Assembly (NCBI GenBank): GCA_947631765.1
Contig: CANRMP010000009.1
Coordinates: forward strand, 1 to 64,000
Length of the DNA stretch: 64,000 bases
Direction of reading: 5' to 3'
DNA from: an uncultured Clostridia bacterium
GTDB taxonomy: Bacteria; Bacillota; Clostridia; Oscillospirales; CAG-272
The position numbers and the translations under genes were made by a program. The notes under the pieces were generated by a model. That model was not told the origin of the DNA, did not search any database, and worked only from the letters and a program-made list of their open reading frames with translations. This document shows, piece by piece, positions 1 to 8,041 of the stretch. Position 1 is the first letter of the stretch, and the number at the start of each line of letters is the position of its first letter.

Positions 1-99
1 TCTTCTGTCTATATTATACTACACCGTAAACATGAGCGCAAGTATTATTATGTCTTAATTTGTATTAACTTTTTTGAGCTGAAATATTTCACTTTTTTC

Positions 100-128
100 T
101 TGACATATGCTCGCAAAGGATATATACT
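100..128 (+). promoter_or_regulatory. Sigma-A-type promoter of the E1-like/rhodanese pair
   Basis: TTGACA at 100-105 and TATACT at 123-128 are separated by 17 bases, close to housekeeping consensus. Transcription would begin near 135, just upstream of the ribosome site of the ThiF/MoeB-like gene. Nothing else is recognisable in bases 1-99. Confidence 0.75.
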
Positions 129-170
129 TTATCATGTCAAATGTTAAAGGGACGGAGGTGCAAAACGCAC

Positions 171-995
171 ATGCAGTTAAACGAAGAACAGGCAAAGCGT
201 TATTCAAGACATTTCGTGCTTCGTGAAATAGGCGTATCGGGGCAAAAAAAGCTGCTTTCCTCCAAGGTGCTTGTCATCGGGGCGGGTGCATTGGGCTCTT
301 CTGCGCTGATGTATCTTGCCGCGGCGGGGGTCGGAAATATCGGAATTGCCGATTATGACGTTGTGGAGCTTTCAAACCTCCAGCGGCAGATAATTCACCG
401 CTCGGACAAAGTAGGAGCTCTTAAGACCGAGTCAGCAAAGGAAACCGTCAAAGCGATAAATCCGGATATCACGGTAAAGCTTTATTCCGAGCGGGTGACA
501 TATGAAAATATTGAGGAGATTATATCGCCATACGATTTTATAATCGACGGAACCGACCGCTTTGAGTCGAAATTTTTGATAAACGACGCCTGTGTGCTTG
601 CAAAAAAGCCGTACTCCCACGCCGGAGCCGTTCGTTTTGCGGGACAGACCATGACTTACATCCCCGGGAAGAGTCCGTGTCTCAGGTGTCTTATGGACAA
701 GGTGCCGCCCCTTGAAGAGACGGCGTACTGCTCTAAAGCCGGGGTGCTCGGAGCAATTCCGGGAATACTCGGGAGCATTCAGGCAACCGAGGCGGTAAAG
801 TACCTGCTCGGTATCGGGGAATTGCTTGCAGGTCGCCTTTTGCATATCGACGGGCTTACCATGAAAATCCGCACGCTGAATATTTCTCCCGCAAATGAAA
901 AATGCGTAATTTGCTCGAAAACACCGAAAATCACCTCACTTTTGCAGAGTAAAGACGAGTATACCGCAGGCTCCTGCAGCATTTCCGATTTGTAA
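171..995 (+). CDS. ThiF/MoeB/HesA-family E1-like adenylyltransferase
   Basis: This is an E1-like enzyme of the ThiF/MoeB/HesA family. Such enzymes adenylate the C-terminus of a ubiquitin-like sulfur carrier so it can be thiolated for thiamine, molybdopterin or other sulfur-cofactor synthesis. The protein (274 aa) has the Rossmann nucleotide site GAGALGSS, the following DYDVVELSNLQRQ segment typical of the family, and two Cys pairs (CLRC and CVIC) that would hold structural zinc. An ATG 30 bases upstream is possible, but GGAGG at 154-158 sits inside that extension and favours ATG 171. A rhodanese gene follows after 15 bases; the two domains are often fused in MoeB-R/MOCS3-like proteins, so they probably act together. 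No thiS or moaD is in view, so ThiF, MoeB and other roles cannot be separated. Confidence 0.88.
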   Translation: MQLNEEQAKRYSRHFVLREIGVSGQKKLLSSKVLVIGAGALGSSALMYLAAAGVGNIGIADYDVVELSNLQRQIIHRSDKVGALKTESAKETVKAINPDITVKLYSERVTYENIEEIISPYDFIIDGTDRFESKFLINDACVLAKKPYSHAGAVRFAGQTMTYIPGKSPCLRCLMDKVPPLEETAYCSKAGVLGAIPGILGSIQATEAVKYLLGIGELLAGRLLHIDGLTMKIRTLNISPANEKCVICSKTPKITSLLQSKDEYTAGSCSISDL

Positions 996-1010
996 AGGAC
1001 GTGTGCGCTT

Positions 1011-1325
1011 ATGATTCGGGAAATTAACATATGGGAATATATCGATTCTCCCTCATGCAATGATATTCTTGTCGACCTGCGCGAAAGCTCCCTGTATGAA
1101 TTCGGCACCCTGCCGAAGGCTATAAATATTCCGATAGACAAAATAGAGGAGCTCTACCGCCTGCCGCACGGCAGAAGAATATGCCTGTTTTGTCAGACGG
1201 GCGAGCTCAGCGGAGAAATTGCCGAGCTTCTTTCCGACAACGGCTACGATACAGTAAATCTCAAAGGCGGATATCGGGAATACCTTCGCCGCTCTCTTGC
1301 AAATAATAATGAAAAGCCCGACTAA
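1011..1325 (+). CDS. Rhodanese-like sulfurtransferase, single domain
   Basis: A small (104 aa) rhodanese-homology protein. It has the early VDLRESSLYEFGTLPKAINIP segment (spans the family's DVRE...GHIPGAINIP region), and an active-site loop CQTGELS whose Cys would carry the persulfide. It ends with the usual LKGGY segment. The ribosome site AAAGGA lies about 12 bases before the ATG. Its position directly behind the E1-like gene suggests it passes sulfur to the carrier protein activated by that enzyme, by analogy with MOCS3/MoeB-R proteins in which the two domains are fused. The sulfur donor and carrier are not visible here. Confidence 0.85.
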   Translation: MIREINIWEYIDSPSCNDILVDLRESSLYEFGTLPKAINIPIDKIEELYRLPHGRRICLFCQTGELSGEIAELLSDNGYDTVNLKGGYREYLRRSLANNNEKPD

Positions 1326-1366
1326 AAAAACGAATAAAAGGCGGGATATTCATCATTAAAGAGAAC

Positions 1367-1397
1367 AAAAAAAGCTCCAAAGAGCTTTTCTTTGGAG
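1367..1397 (-). terminator. Intrinsic terminator of tRNA-Gly
   Basis: Read on the minus strand, CTCCAAAG (plus 1390-1397) pairs with CTTTGGAG (plus 1375-1382) around an 7-base loop and is followed by a run of T (A run at 1367-1373 on plus). It starts four bases after the tRNA 3' end. Confidence 0.8.
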
Positions 1398-1400
1398 AAA

Positions 1401-1474
1401 TGGAGCAGACGATGGGAGTCGAACCCACCTCTAAAGCTTGGGAAGCTTCTATTCTACCGATGAACTACGCCTGC
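1401..1474 (-). tRNA. tRNA-Gly (anticodon CCC)
   Basis: The reverse complement folds as a cloverleaf: a 7-bp acceptor stem (GCAGGCG with CGTCTGC), a D-loop GGTAGAAT, an anticodon stem GAAGC/GCTTT closing the loop TTCCCAA with anticodon CCC, and a T-arm with GGTTCGACTCC. The terminal TCCA is encoded. The loop differs from the commoner TCC isoacceptor (CTTCCAA), so this tRNA should read GGG codons. It stands alone with its own terminator. An upstream TACAAT about 20 bases before the gene may be its -10 box, but I could not find a good -35. Confidence 0.93.
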
Positions 1475-1569
1475 GTTATTTTGTTTTCGACCTCTATATT
1501 GTATCACATATCAAACAAAAATTCCAGTACTTTTTAAAAATTTTAATATAGTTCATATTTAAAGGAAAT

Positions 1570-1594
1570 CGGTTGCCGAAAAATTCGGCAACCG
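1570..1594 (-). terminator. Terminator hairpin after the GH92 gene
   Basis: An 11-bp inverted repeat, CGGTTGCCGAA and its complement around AAA, lies 12 bases beyond the GH92 stop. On the minus strand it is followed by ATTTCCTTT, a weak T-tract. Termination is likely but imperfect. Confidence 0.6.
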
Positions 1595-1606
1595 ATAAAA
1601 TTTTGT

Positions 1607-4600
1607 TTATTTTACGCGTTTTTTCTTGATAATCAGGAGCGCCGCCACTGTGATAAGCGCCGCAAGCGCTGCAGCCCCGACTATAACCGAAATGACGACC
1701 GTGCTTATTGCATTGCCCTTTTCCTTGTCAATTCCTATTGTATTAAGCTCTATCGGGGTTATATCGTCGTGTCCTCCCATTATGCCGAGCAGCTCGACCT
1801 CGGCAAGGCTTATATTCTTGTCGCTTCCCTCAAGCTCCACCTTATAATAGAGGTACATGCCCCGATTTTCCTCGCTTATGGCAACAGGCATTGTATATTG
1901 CTTCCATTCGAATTTAAGGTTGGAGCGCTCCTCAAGCATTTTCCAGTTTTCCCCGTCATTTGACGCCAAAATCCGCACTCCCGTGGGACCTTGCCCGCTC
2001 TGGGCGCTTGTGAGAGTCAAAATCGAGACCCTATGCGGCAAGGAGGAGGCAAAAACTATGCTTGAGCCCGACTCAAAGCTTGAGGCGGTTTCGCTCGTGT
2101 CGTCAAAGAGATTTGCAAGGTTCTTTATTCCCGAGCTTGTGAGATTTCCCACTTTAATAAGCTTTTCGGGAAGCTTATTTACAATTTTGGAGCTTTTTGT
2201 CACAACGTCGGTTATAGGTGAGGGAAGAGCGGTACCCTTTGTCAGGGAGGAAAGCTCGCCAAAGTCCACGCCATACTGCTCGGAATACGCGGCGCTTCCC
2301 CAATTTGTGGGCTCACTGCTCATTTCAAAGACAATATTCGCCCCCTTGACTAAATCCTCATGCGAGAAATACAGGCTGTTATAGCTTTTTGAATTTACGG
2401 TGCAGGACTTAATATAAACGTTCTCGTCGCTGTTGTTATTTGCGGTAACAGTTATTGTGTTTCCGTTTTCAAGATGTACGGTCACCTTGTCAAAAAGGGG
2501 TGAGCCGACGGCGTATTCGCCGCTTCCCATTGAGAGCGGGTAAAAGCCCATGGAGGAGAAGATGTACCATGCCGACATTTCGCCGTTGTCCTCGTCTCCG
2601 CAATATCCCTGCCCTATTTCGCTTCCGACATACAGCTTTTTGAGCACCGTCCTTACAAGCATTTGAGCCTTTGCGGGATTTTCGGTAAAGTTGTACATAT
2701 AAATTATATGGTGTGAGGGCTGGTTATTATGGGCGTACTGACCCATTCTCACCTCGCGCGCTTCTCTTTCCTCGTGTATGCCGCCGCTTGTGACCTTTTT
2801 CATCGCGTCCACGCTGTCGTCAAAGAAGGCGTCAAGCTTATCCTCAAGCGCCTTTTTGCCGCCGAAGATGTTGGCAAGTCCGTTGCCGTCAAAGACCGAT
2901 GTGAACGCCATTATCCACCCGGAAGCCTCGGTATAATCTCCCCACCAGCCGGCAGGATTATATGAGGAGGCGTCGCTTGACCACTGCCCCTCCTTGTTTT
3001 TGCCCATGAAGAAGCCTGCCTCGCTGTTGTACATTTGAGCGTATCTTAAGCACCTGTTATAATAATATTCCGCTTCGTCGGTTTTACCGAGCTTTTCTGA
3101 CATAACGTAAAGACCGTAATCGTTTATAAAGCCCTCCATTGTCCAGGAAAAGCCGTTCTCGGTGGAGTTTGAAACATAGCCGCGAAATACCGAGCTTTCT
3201 GTTTCTGTACGTCCCCCGTTTGTCAGGTTTTTGGAGACCACCGAGGCGTTTTTTAACATTGAGTTATAAGCGCTCTCAAAATCAAAGCTCAGTCCCTTGA
3301 TATATGCGTCGGCGAAAATCACGTCGCTCGAGGTGCCCACCATGCTGTTCTGACCGCCGGGAGCCACCCATCGCGGCACCCAGCCCTGATCCTTGTAGTG
3401 CTGAACAAGACCGTCCAAAAGCTCGCCGTCAAGAGTCGGGGTGAGCAGTCCGTAAGCCGCCCAAGCGGTTCTGTAGGTGTCCCAGAAGCCGTTATTTACA
3501 TACATTTTGCCCTCGGTTTTTCTGCCGCCGTTGTAAGGGCTTGCATATACCCATTTTTCGTTTTCGTTTGTGCCCTCGTTTTCCGAATAGAGGGTGGGGT
3601 AAGCGTATAAATGATACATCGAGGAATAGAAGGTCACAAGCTCGGTATAGGTTGCGCCCTCGATTTCAACAACGGAGCATATGTCATCCCACGCCTTTTG
3701 CGCCTCTTTTAGTACCTCGTCAAAGGATTTATCCCCTATTTCAAGCTCAAGACTGTGCTTTGCCTGAGAGTCTCCTATATATGAGGTCGCAAGCTTCATT
3801 CCCACGCTTGTCGTCCCCTTCGGGAAGGAAATTATCGCGCTTCCGTCACCGAAGGTTTTATATGAGGCGATTTGACCGTCAATAACACCGTAAACATGCA
3901 TTCTTGACGAGCCGCCGCTTGTGTGGTCCGAGGTCGCGGAAAAAGTGCCGTCGTCATTGATTTTTACCGCAGCGCCTCCCCATAGCGAGTCGAAAATCAA
4001 GTTGACGTTTTCGCATTCCTCGGGGAAGGTAAAGCGCGCGTACACGCCGTGCGAGGTGGGGGTGATTTCAAGCCTTACTCCCGAGGCGGCGCTGTTTTTG
4101 TCAAAGGTCACGCTGTAATAATGCGCTTTTGCAATTTCGTTTTCGTGTTTAAACTCCGCCTTGCGCTCGCTTGAGGCTATGGCGCTGCCCGTCACGGCAG
4201 AGGTCCCCTCTGACGTGTCAATGCTTGTATTGACCATAAACTGCCACGTTCCCCAGCTTCCTATCCAGTTTGAGGGCACATGCATTACCGACATGCTGTC
4301 AAACGTGTTGCGGCCTCCGGCAAGCTGATATGAATACGGGACCTGCTTATCCGAGGGGTTGGTGACGGGTGTGTAGAAATTAAAGCCGTTCGGGACAACC
4401 GCCGCGGGGGTGGTAAGACCTCTTGAAAAGGTGCTTGTGTTGTTGCTTCCGCGCCTGATATCTATATAATCCGAAAGGTGAGAATAAACAGGGTCTGAGG
4501 TGTTCTCAAGCTTGATATCGTCAAAATAGGTCTCAAACTGCGCCCCGCTCACGCCGTCCTCCATTGAAAAGTATATAAGTATCCGCTTTATTGTCTTATC

Positions 4601-5698
4601 CTTTGCCACAGAGGACAAATCGACCTGAACGTAGTTCCATTGCAGGGTATAAAGCGCTTCGCCGTGCGCCTGTCCCTCGGGCGTGTACTCCATGCCGTTG
4701 TGATCCTTGGCGCCAAGCCCCGAAAGGTATGTGCCGTCGTCAAATTCAAGGTCGACCACAAAGTGCATTGAGGTATAGTAATAGTCGTAGTCGGAGCCCT
4801 TAAGTCCCGGGAAAATCACATAGCTCAGCCTTGTATTTTCTCCTACCCTGATATCAAGACTGTCGAATATCACATTTCTGGCATATGCGCTTTTTGCGGT
4901 TTTTTTGGCTGATACGGCAAGAGAGCCGTACCCCGTCCAGCCGACCGAGGAATAGCTTCCCCAAGTGTTTGACGGGCCGCCGGTGACAAGGGTTGACATC
5001 GGGGAAGCCCCGACCTTAAAATTGTCGTCCTCCTCGGTGCCGACGCTCTCTCCGTAGAGAGCAAGCTCCGAATATTGGGTCATATTGCCGCTTCCGTTGT
5101 TTTTGGTGACGTTCAGCTTATACCACAGATATTCTGCCGTGTTATTTGCTATTTCAAATGTTTTTTCCTGATATCTGTCGTTAAAGCTGATATCCGAGGC
5201 TCTGTATATCACTTTCCACTCGTTTTTGTCGTTTGATCCGTAAAGCACAATATCCCGCGGGTCTCTTGAGGGCTCGTCATTTGCCGAGGCAATTTTAAAG
5301 GAGCTTATAATCGCGCTTTTTTCAAGTCTGAAATAAACCTCGGAGGTGTTGCTTTCGGTCAAAAATTTTGTTCTTGTATTCCCGTCAAACAGGCGGGTCT
5401 TACATTCCTCGCCGTTAAAGTCGGGACTGCCGCCCACAGAGGAAATTTTAACTGCAAGCCCGTCGCCTGATTGTACGCTCTCCTCGACAAGAGCTAAATT
5501 TGACGAAAAATCTCCGTCCGGCTCGGACAAAAGGACGTTACTCTCCTCATCATCCTCAAAGGAGGTGAAAAACAGCACCTCACTTTGTGAATTTTCGCGA
5601 TTTTCCGCCGCCGATACACTAAAAGTCATGAATGTTTGTCCCGCAAAAATTCCAAGAAGAATTATAACTGCCAGCATTGCCGAAATGGTTCTTTTCAT
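1607..5698 (-). CDS. Surface-anchored GH92 exo-alpha-mannosidase with discoidin domains
   Basis: A 1363-aa secreted glycoside hydrolase of family GH92, whose calcium-dependent members remove terminal alpha-mannose from N-glycans or mannans. Residues 1-31 form a signal peptide. An F5/8-type (discoidin) domain at about 80-217 and another at about 1186-1308 should bind carbohydrate. A beta-rich region lies at about 225-400. The GH92 module follows at about 405-1110, with NGFWDTYRT and GDEDNGEMSAWY (around 1036), the hallmark segments of the family. Residues about 1330-1358 form a membrane helix followed by KKKRVK, which should hold the enzyme on the outer face of the membrane. The ribosome site is AAGGAAGG, 7 bases from the ATG. 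It has a consensus promoter and a terminator of its own. The cytosol-type GH38 mannosidase at 54.4 kb may finish what this enzyme starts. No transporter for the products lies nearby. Confidence 0.9.
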   Translation of the reverse strand: MKRTISAMLAVIILLGIFAGQTFMTFSVSAAENRENSQSEVLFFTSFEDDEESNVLLSEPDGDFSSNLALVEESVQSGDGLAVKISSVGGSPDFNGEECKTRLFDGNTRTKFLTESNTSEVYFRLEKSAIISSFKIASANDEPSRDPRDIVLYGSNDKNEWKVIYRASDISFNDRYQEKTFEIANNTAEYLWYKLNVTKNNGSGNMTQYSELALYGESVGTEEDDNFKVGASPMSTLVTGGPSNTWGSYSSVGWTGYGSLAVSAKKTAKSAYARNVIFDSLDIRVGENTRLSYVIFPGLKGSDYDYYYTSMHFVVDLEFDDGTYLSGLGAKDHNGMEYTPEGQAHGEALYTLQWNYVQVDLSSVAKDKTIKRILIYFSMEDGVSGAQFETYFDDIKLENTSDPVYSHLSDYIDIRRGSNNTSTFSRGLTTPAAVVPNGFNFYTPVTNPSDKQVPYSYQLAGGRNTFDSMSVMHVPSNWIGSWGTWQFMVNTSIDTSEGTSAVTGSAIASSERKAEFKHENEIAKAHYYSVTFDKNSAASGVRLEITPTSHGVYARFTFPEECENVNLIFDSLWGGAAVKINDDGTFSATSDHTSGGSSRMHVYGVIDGQIASYKTFGDGSAIISFPKGTTSVGMKLATSYIGDSQAKHSLELEIGDKSFDEVLKEAQKAWDDICSVVEIEGATYTELVTFYSSMYHLYAYPTLYSENEGTNENEKWVYASPYNGGRKTEGKMYVNNGFWDTYRTAWAAYGLLTPTLDGELLDGLVQHYKDQGWVPRWVAPGGQNSMVGTSSDVIFADAYIKGLSFDFESAYNSMLKNASVVSKNLTNGGRTETESSVFRGYVSNSTENGFSWTMEGFINDYGLYVMSEKLGKTDEAEYYYNRCLRYAQMYNSEAGFFMGKNKEGQWSSDASSYNPAGWWGDYTEASGWIMAFTSVFDGNGLANIFGGKKALEDKLDAFFDDSVDAMKKVTSGGIHEEREAREVRMGQYAHNNQPSHHIIYMYNFTENPAKAQMLVRTVLKKLYVGSEIGQGYCGDEDNGEMSAWYIFSSMGFYPLSMGSGEYAVGSPLFDKVTVHLENGNTITVTANNNSDENVYIKSCTVNSKSYNSLYFSHEDLVKGANIVFEMSSEPTNWGSAAYSEQYGVDFGELSSLTKGTALPSPITDVVTKSSKIVNKLPEKLIKVGNLTSSGIKNLANLFDDTSETASSFESGSSIVFASSLPHRVSILTLTSAQSGQGPTGVRILASNDGENWKMLEERSNLKFEWKQYTMPVAISEENRGMYLYYKVELEGSDKNISLAEVELLGIMGGHDDITPIELNTIGIDKEKGNAISTVVISVIVGAAALAALITVAALLIIKKKRVK

Positions 5699-6007
5699 AA
5701 CCGTTCCTTCCTTTCAAATACCCTTCATATAGAACAAAGACAATACGGCTTTTCGCCCTTTGTCTTTATACGTAGTACTTATATTATAACATAGGAAAAA
5801 AACAATGTCAATAAAAACAGGGCAAATCGCAAAGATTAGTATATACTCAAAATCTTAAGCGAAAAATAAAATTTTGATATAAAAGGACTTGATTTTATTA
5901 ATACATGGTGGTAACATTATTATGGTGCAAAATTGCCTTGTCAAATAAGGCAATAATGCAGGCTCAAAAAACATAAAGCGGTGAAAGGAATTATTGAAAA
6001 TCCATAA
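5699..6007. other. 309-base divergent intergenic region
   Basis: It holds the GH92 promoter (5783-5811), a 10-bp palindrome AGTATATACT at 5838-5847 flanked by AAGATT/AATCTT arms, and a hairpin TTGCCTT-7-AAGGCAA at 5933-5953 within the probable leader of the MATE gene. A weak plus-strand promoter candidate is TTGATT (5890-5895), 17 bases, TAACAT. No ORF is supported. Confidence 0.55.
5783..5811 (-). promoter_or_regulatory. Consensus promoter of the GH92 gene
   Basis: On the minus strand TTGACA (plus 5806-5811), a 17-base spacer and TATAAT (plus 5783-5788) match housekeeping consensus perfectly. The gene starts about 85 bases downstream, giving a leader of about 75 bases. Confidence 0.85.
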
Positions 6008-7384
6008 ATGAACAGCGAAAATAAAATATTAAACAGCGGGTCCTTGATAAAAAGCACGATTCTCTTCGCCCTGCCCCTGATTGCAACGGGAATTTTACAG
6101 CTGCTTTTCAACGCGGCGGATATTGTTGTTGTGGGAAACTTCGCAAGCCCCACCTCCTTGGCGGCAGTGGGTGCCACAAGCGCGCTTATAAATCTTATTA
6201 TCAGTCTTTCGCAGGGGATAGCGGTGGGAGTGAGCGTTATTGTCGCCCACAATTACGGCGCGGGCGACCGTCGCGCAGTTTACGAAACGGTACATACGGC
6301 AATTCCGGTAAGCATTGCGGTGGGCGCCGTTCTGACTGTCATCGGATATTTCTGCTCAAGAAGCTTTTTGGTGCTTATGGAAACTCCCTCGGACGTCATA
6401 GACCTTTCAACAACCTATATGCAGATATACTTTTTGGGAAGCATCGCTTCCATGGTATATAATTTCGGCTCGTCTATATTAAGGGCGATAGGCGACACCA
6501 AAAACCCTCTTATCTTCCTTGTTATTGCCGGAATAGCCAATGTAATTCTCAATCTTGTCATGGTTATAGGCTTTGGTATGGACGTTGCGGGAGTGGCTAT
6601 TGCCACGGTTGCCTCGCAGGTCATCTCGGCGGTTCTTGTGATTATTCATCTTATGCGAAGCAGTGAATGTGTAAAGCTTGTTCTGCACGAGATAAGAATA
6701 TACAAATCAAAGCTGCTGTCGATTCTCAAAATCGGCATTCCCTCCGGACTTCAAGGCTTTTTGTTCTCCTTTTCGAACGTTATAATACAGTCCTCGGTCA
6801 ATTCCTTCGGAAGCGCGGTCATGGCGGGAAACACCGCCGCGGCAAACATAGAAGGCTTTATCTGGATATCGATGAACGCGTTTCATCAGTCAGCATTGAC
6901 CTTCACCGGACAGTTTATAGGAGCCGGAAAATATGAAAAGGTCAAAAAGATACTGTTTTTAAATCTCGCCATGGTATTTATCGTGGGATTCGGAATGGGT
7001 ATTCTTGCCTATATATTAAGATATCCTCTGCTCAATATTTATCTTCCCGGCGAAACCGAGCGAATCGAGTACGGCATATCCCGTATGGCGGTTATCACGG
7101 TTACTTATTTCACATGCGGAATTATGGACGTGCTGACAGGAGCGATAAGGGGGCTGGGCAACTCACTGGTTCCCATGGCAATTACGGTGCTTGGCGTATG
7201 CGGAATAAGAATACTCTGGATATATACAATTTTTGCACAGCATCACACGCAGTTTACTCTCTATATATCCTATCCGATATCATGGATTATAAGCTTTTTG
7301 GTTCAGCTTGCGGCATATTTTATAGTCTTTGCCATGATAAAGAAAAAGTACGCCTCGCACAAGGCGGAAGCAATTCAGACCTGA
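6008..7384 (+). CDS. MATE-family multidrug/cation antiporter
   Basis: A 458-aa polytopic membrane protein of the MATE family (DinF/NorM-like), expected to export drugs or metabolites using a proton or sodium gradient. It has about twelve hydrophobic segments in two similar halves; the N-terminal half carries the ALPLIATGILQLLFNAADIVVVGNF segment typical of the first helices, split here as ALPLIATGILQLLF then NAADIVVVGNF. The length is normal. An in-frame TAA lies immediately before the ATG, so this is the first possible start; AAAGGA is 18 bases upstream, an unusually long spacing. No regulator gene is adjacent. The substrate cannot be inferred. Confidence 0.88.
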   Translation: MNSENKILNSGSLIKSTILFALPLIATGILQLLFNAADIVVVGNFASPTSLAAVGATSALINLIISLSQGIAVGVSVIVAHNYGAGDRRAVYETVHTAIPVSIAVGAVLTVIGYFCSRSFLVLMETPSDVIDLSTTYMQIYFLGSIASMVYNFGSSILRAIGDTKNPLIFLVIAGIANVILNLVMVIGFGMDVAGVAIATVASQVISAVLVIIHLMRSSECVKLVLHEIRIYKSKLLSILKIGIPSGLQGFLFSFSNVIIQSSVNSFGSAVMAGNTAAANIEGFIWISMNAFHQSALTFTGQFIGAGKYEKVKKILFLNLAMVFIVGFGMGILAYILRYPLLNIYLPGETERIEYGISRMAVITVTYFTCGIMDVLTGAIRGLGNSLVPMAITVLGVCGIRILWIYTIFAQHHTQFTLYISYPISWIISFLVQLAAYFIVFAMIKKKYASHKAEAIQT

Positions 7385-7396
7385 TAATGCGTAAAA

Positions 7397-7430
7397 CAGC
7401 CGACTGATTTTTCAGCCGGCTGTCGGTTTA
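7397..7430 (+). terminator. Hairpin after the MATE gene
   Basis: CAGCCGACTGA and TCAGCCGGCTG pair with one mismatch around TTTT, 12 bases beyond the MATE stop. The following TCGGTTTA is a poor T-tract, so it may act together with the next hairpin. Confidence 0.5.
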
Positions 7431-7443
7431 TGCTTTTATATAT

Positions 7444-7481
7444 CGGGTCGTCCGAGAGGCGCCGACCCGTTTTATTATTTT
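7444..7481 (+). terminator. Second terminator after the MATE gene
   Basis: CGGGTCG (7444-7450) pairs with CGACCCG (7463-7469), followed by TTTTATTATTTT. This is a better intrinsic terminator than the hairpin just upstream. Confidence 0.6.
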
Positions 7482-7526
7482 CTCCTTAACCATGGCGCCG
7501 AGTAAAACTCAACAGTTGTCCTCCGC

Positions 7527-7560
7527 TTCTGCATATAATTATATCAATTTATATGCAGAA
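7527..7560. repeat. 11-bp inverted repeat between convergent genes
   Basis: TTCTGCATATA (7527-7537) and TATATGCAGAA (7550-7560) are perfect inverted repeats around 12 A/T-rich bases. A further GCATATAAT copy lies near 7584. There is no T-tract, so a protein-binding dyad is as likely as an RNA hairpin. The remainder of 7385-7626 holds nothing I recognise. Confidence 0.5.
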
Positions 7561-7626
7561 AGTCAAGAGCGCTGCGGAATTTTATGCATATAATCTGTTA
7601 AAAATCATCCGCCTTGCCGCTTTACT

Positions 7627-7842
7627 CTAAACATTTGCATCTGTTTCTAATCTATCCGGAACAGGCAATTTTTTTATTTCGTCGGTTGGAAAAATAGAGA
7701 TCGCCGGCTCGGCGTACGAATTGAAAGTAACCGGATTTAAAGTAAATAAAAGGATCATTTTTATTACAAAATCCGGTAAGGACAAGTGAGGATAAAGAAG
7801 CAACGATATTACGATTGTGAAAAACTTAATATTTTGTTTCAT
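7627..7842 (-). CDS. Small secreted-peptide-like ORF, unknown function
   Basis: I do not recognise this 71-aa protein. The ATG at 7842 has a good ribosome site (AAAGGGTGG, 8 bases upstream); a GTG four codons earlier overlaps that site and is less likely. Residues 1-45 are hydrophobic after a Lys (MKQNIKFF start), with a plausible signal-peptidase site near SYAEP at about 46-49. The remaining hydrophilic tail is about 25 residues, Pro/Asp-rich and without Cys. The layout resembles a precursor of a short secreted peptide, but there is no adjacent receptor, transporter or processing gene. Three tandem 11-bp repeats lie 72-104 bases upstream. It could also be a small membrane protein or a chance ORF. 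Confidence 0.4.
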   Translation of the reverse strand: MKQNIKFFTIVISLLLYPHLSLPDFVIKMILLFTLNPVTFNSYAEPAISIFPTDEIKKLPVPDRLETDANV

Positions 7843-7913
7843 AACACAAACCACCCTTTCATGCTTGCAGGTGCTTTCCCGACCTGCGACTGTATTTTAC
7901 CAAGCGAATATCG

Positions 7914-7946
7914 CCGATTTATCTCCGACTTATTGCCGACTTGTAT
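7914..7946. repeat. Three tandem 11-bp repeats upstream of the small ORF
   Basis: CCGATTTATCT (7914-7924), CCGACTTATTG (7925-7935) and CCGACTTGTAT (7936-7946) follow each other without gaps, and a fourth CCG begins at 7947. The 11-base period is about one helical turn, as expected for repeated regulator binding on one face of DNA. The small ORF on the minus strand starts 72 bases away. Confidence 0.55.
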
Positions 7947-7976
7947 CCGCGGGTAGATATTTTTTAAATTTGTATC

Positions 7977-8013
7977 AAAAAAGCCCGCAGCTTTTTTTAA
8001 AAAAGCTGCGGGC
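7977..8013 (-). terminator. Terminator of the DUF308 gene
   Basis: GCCCGCAGC and GCTGCGGGC (7983-8013) frame an A/T centre that can also pair. On the minus strand the stem is followed by TTTTTTG. It lies about 28 bases past the DUF308 stop and is a strong intrinsic terminator. Confidence 0.88.
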
Positions 8014-8041
8014 GACATTTTTTTGTAAAAAAGGTGCGTTA

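Noticed and set aside
7914-7946. CRISPR array
   Set aside because: The repeats are 11 bp, contiguous and without spacers; no cas gene is present.
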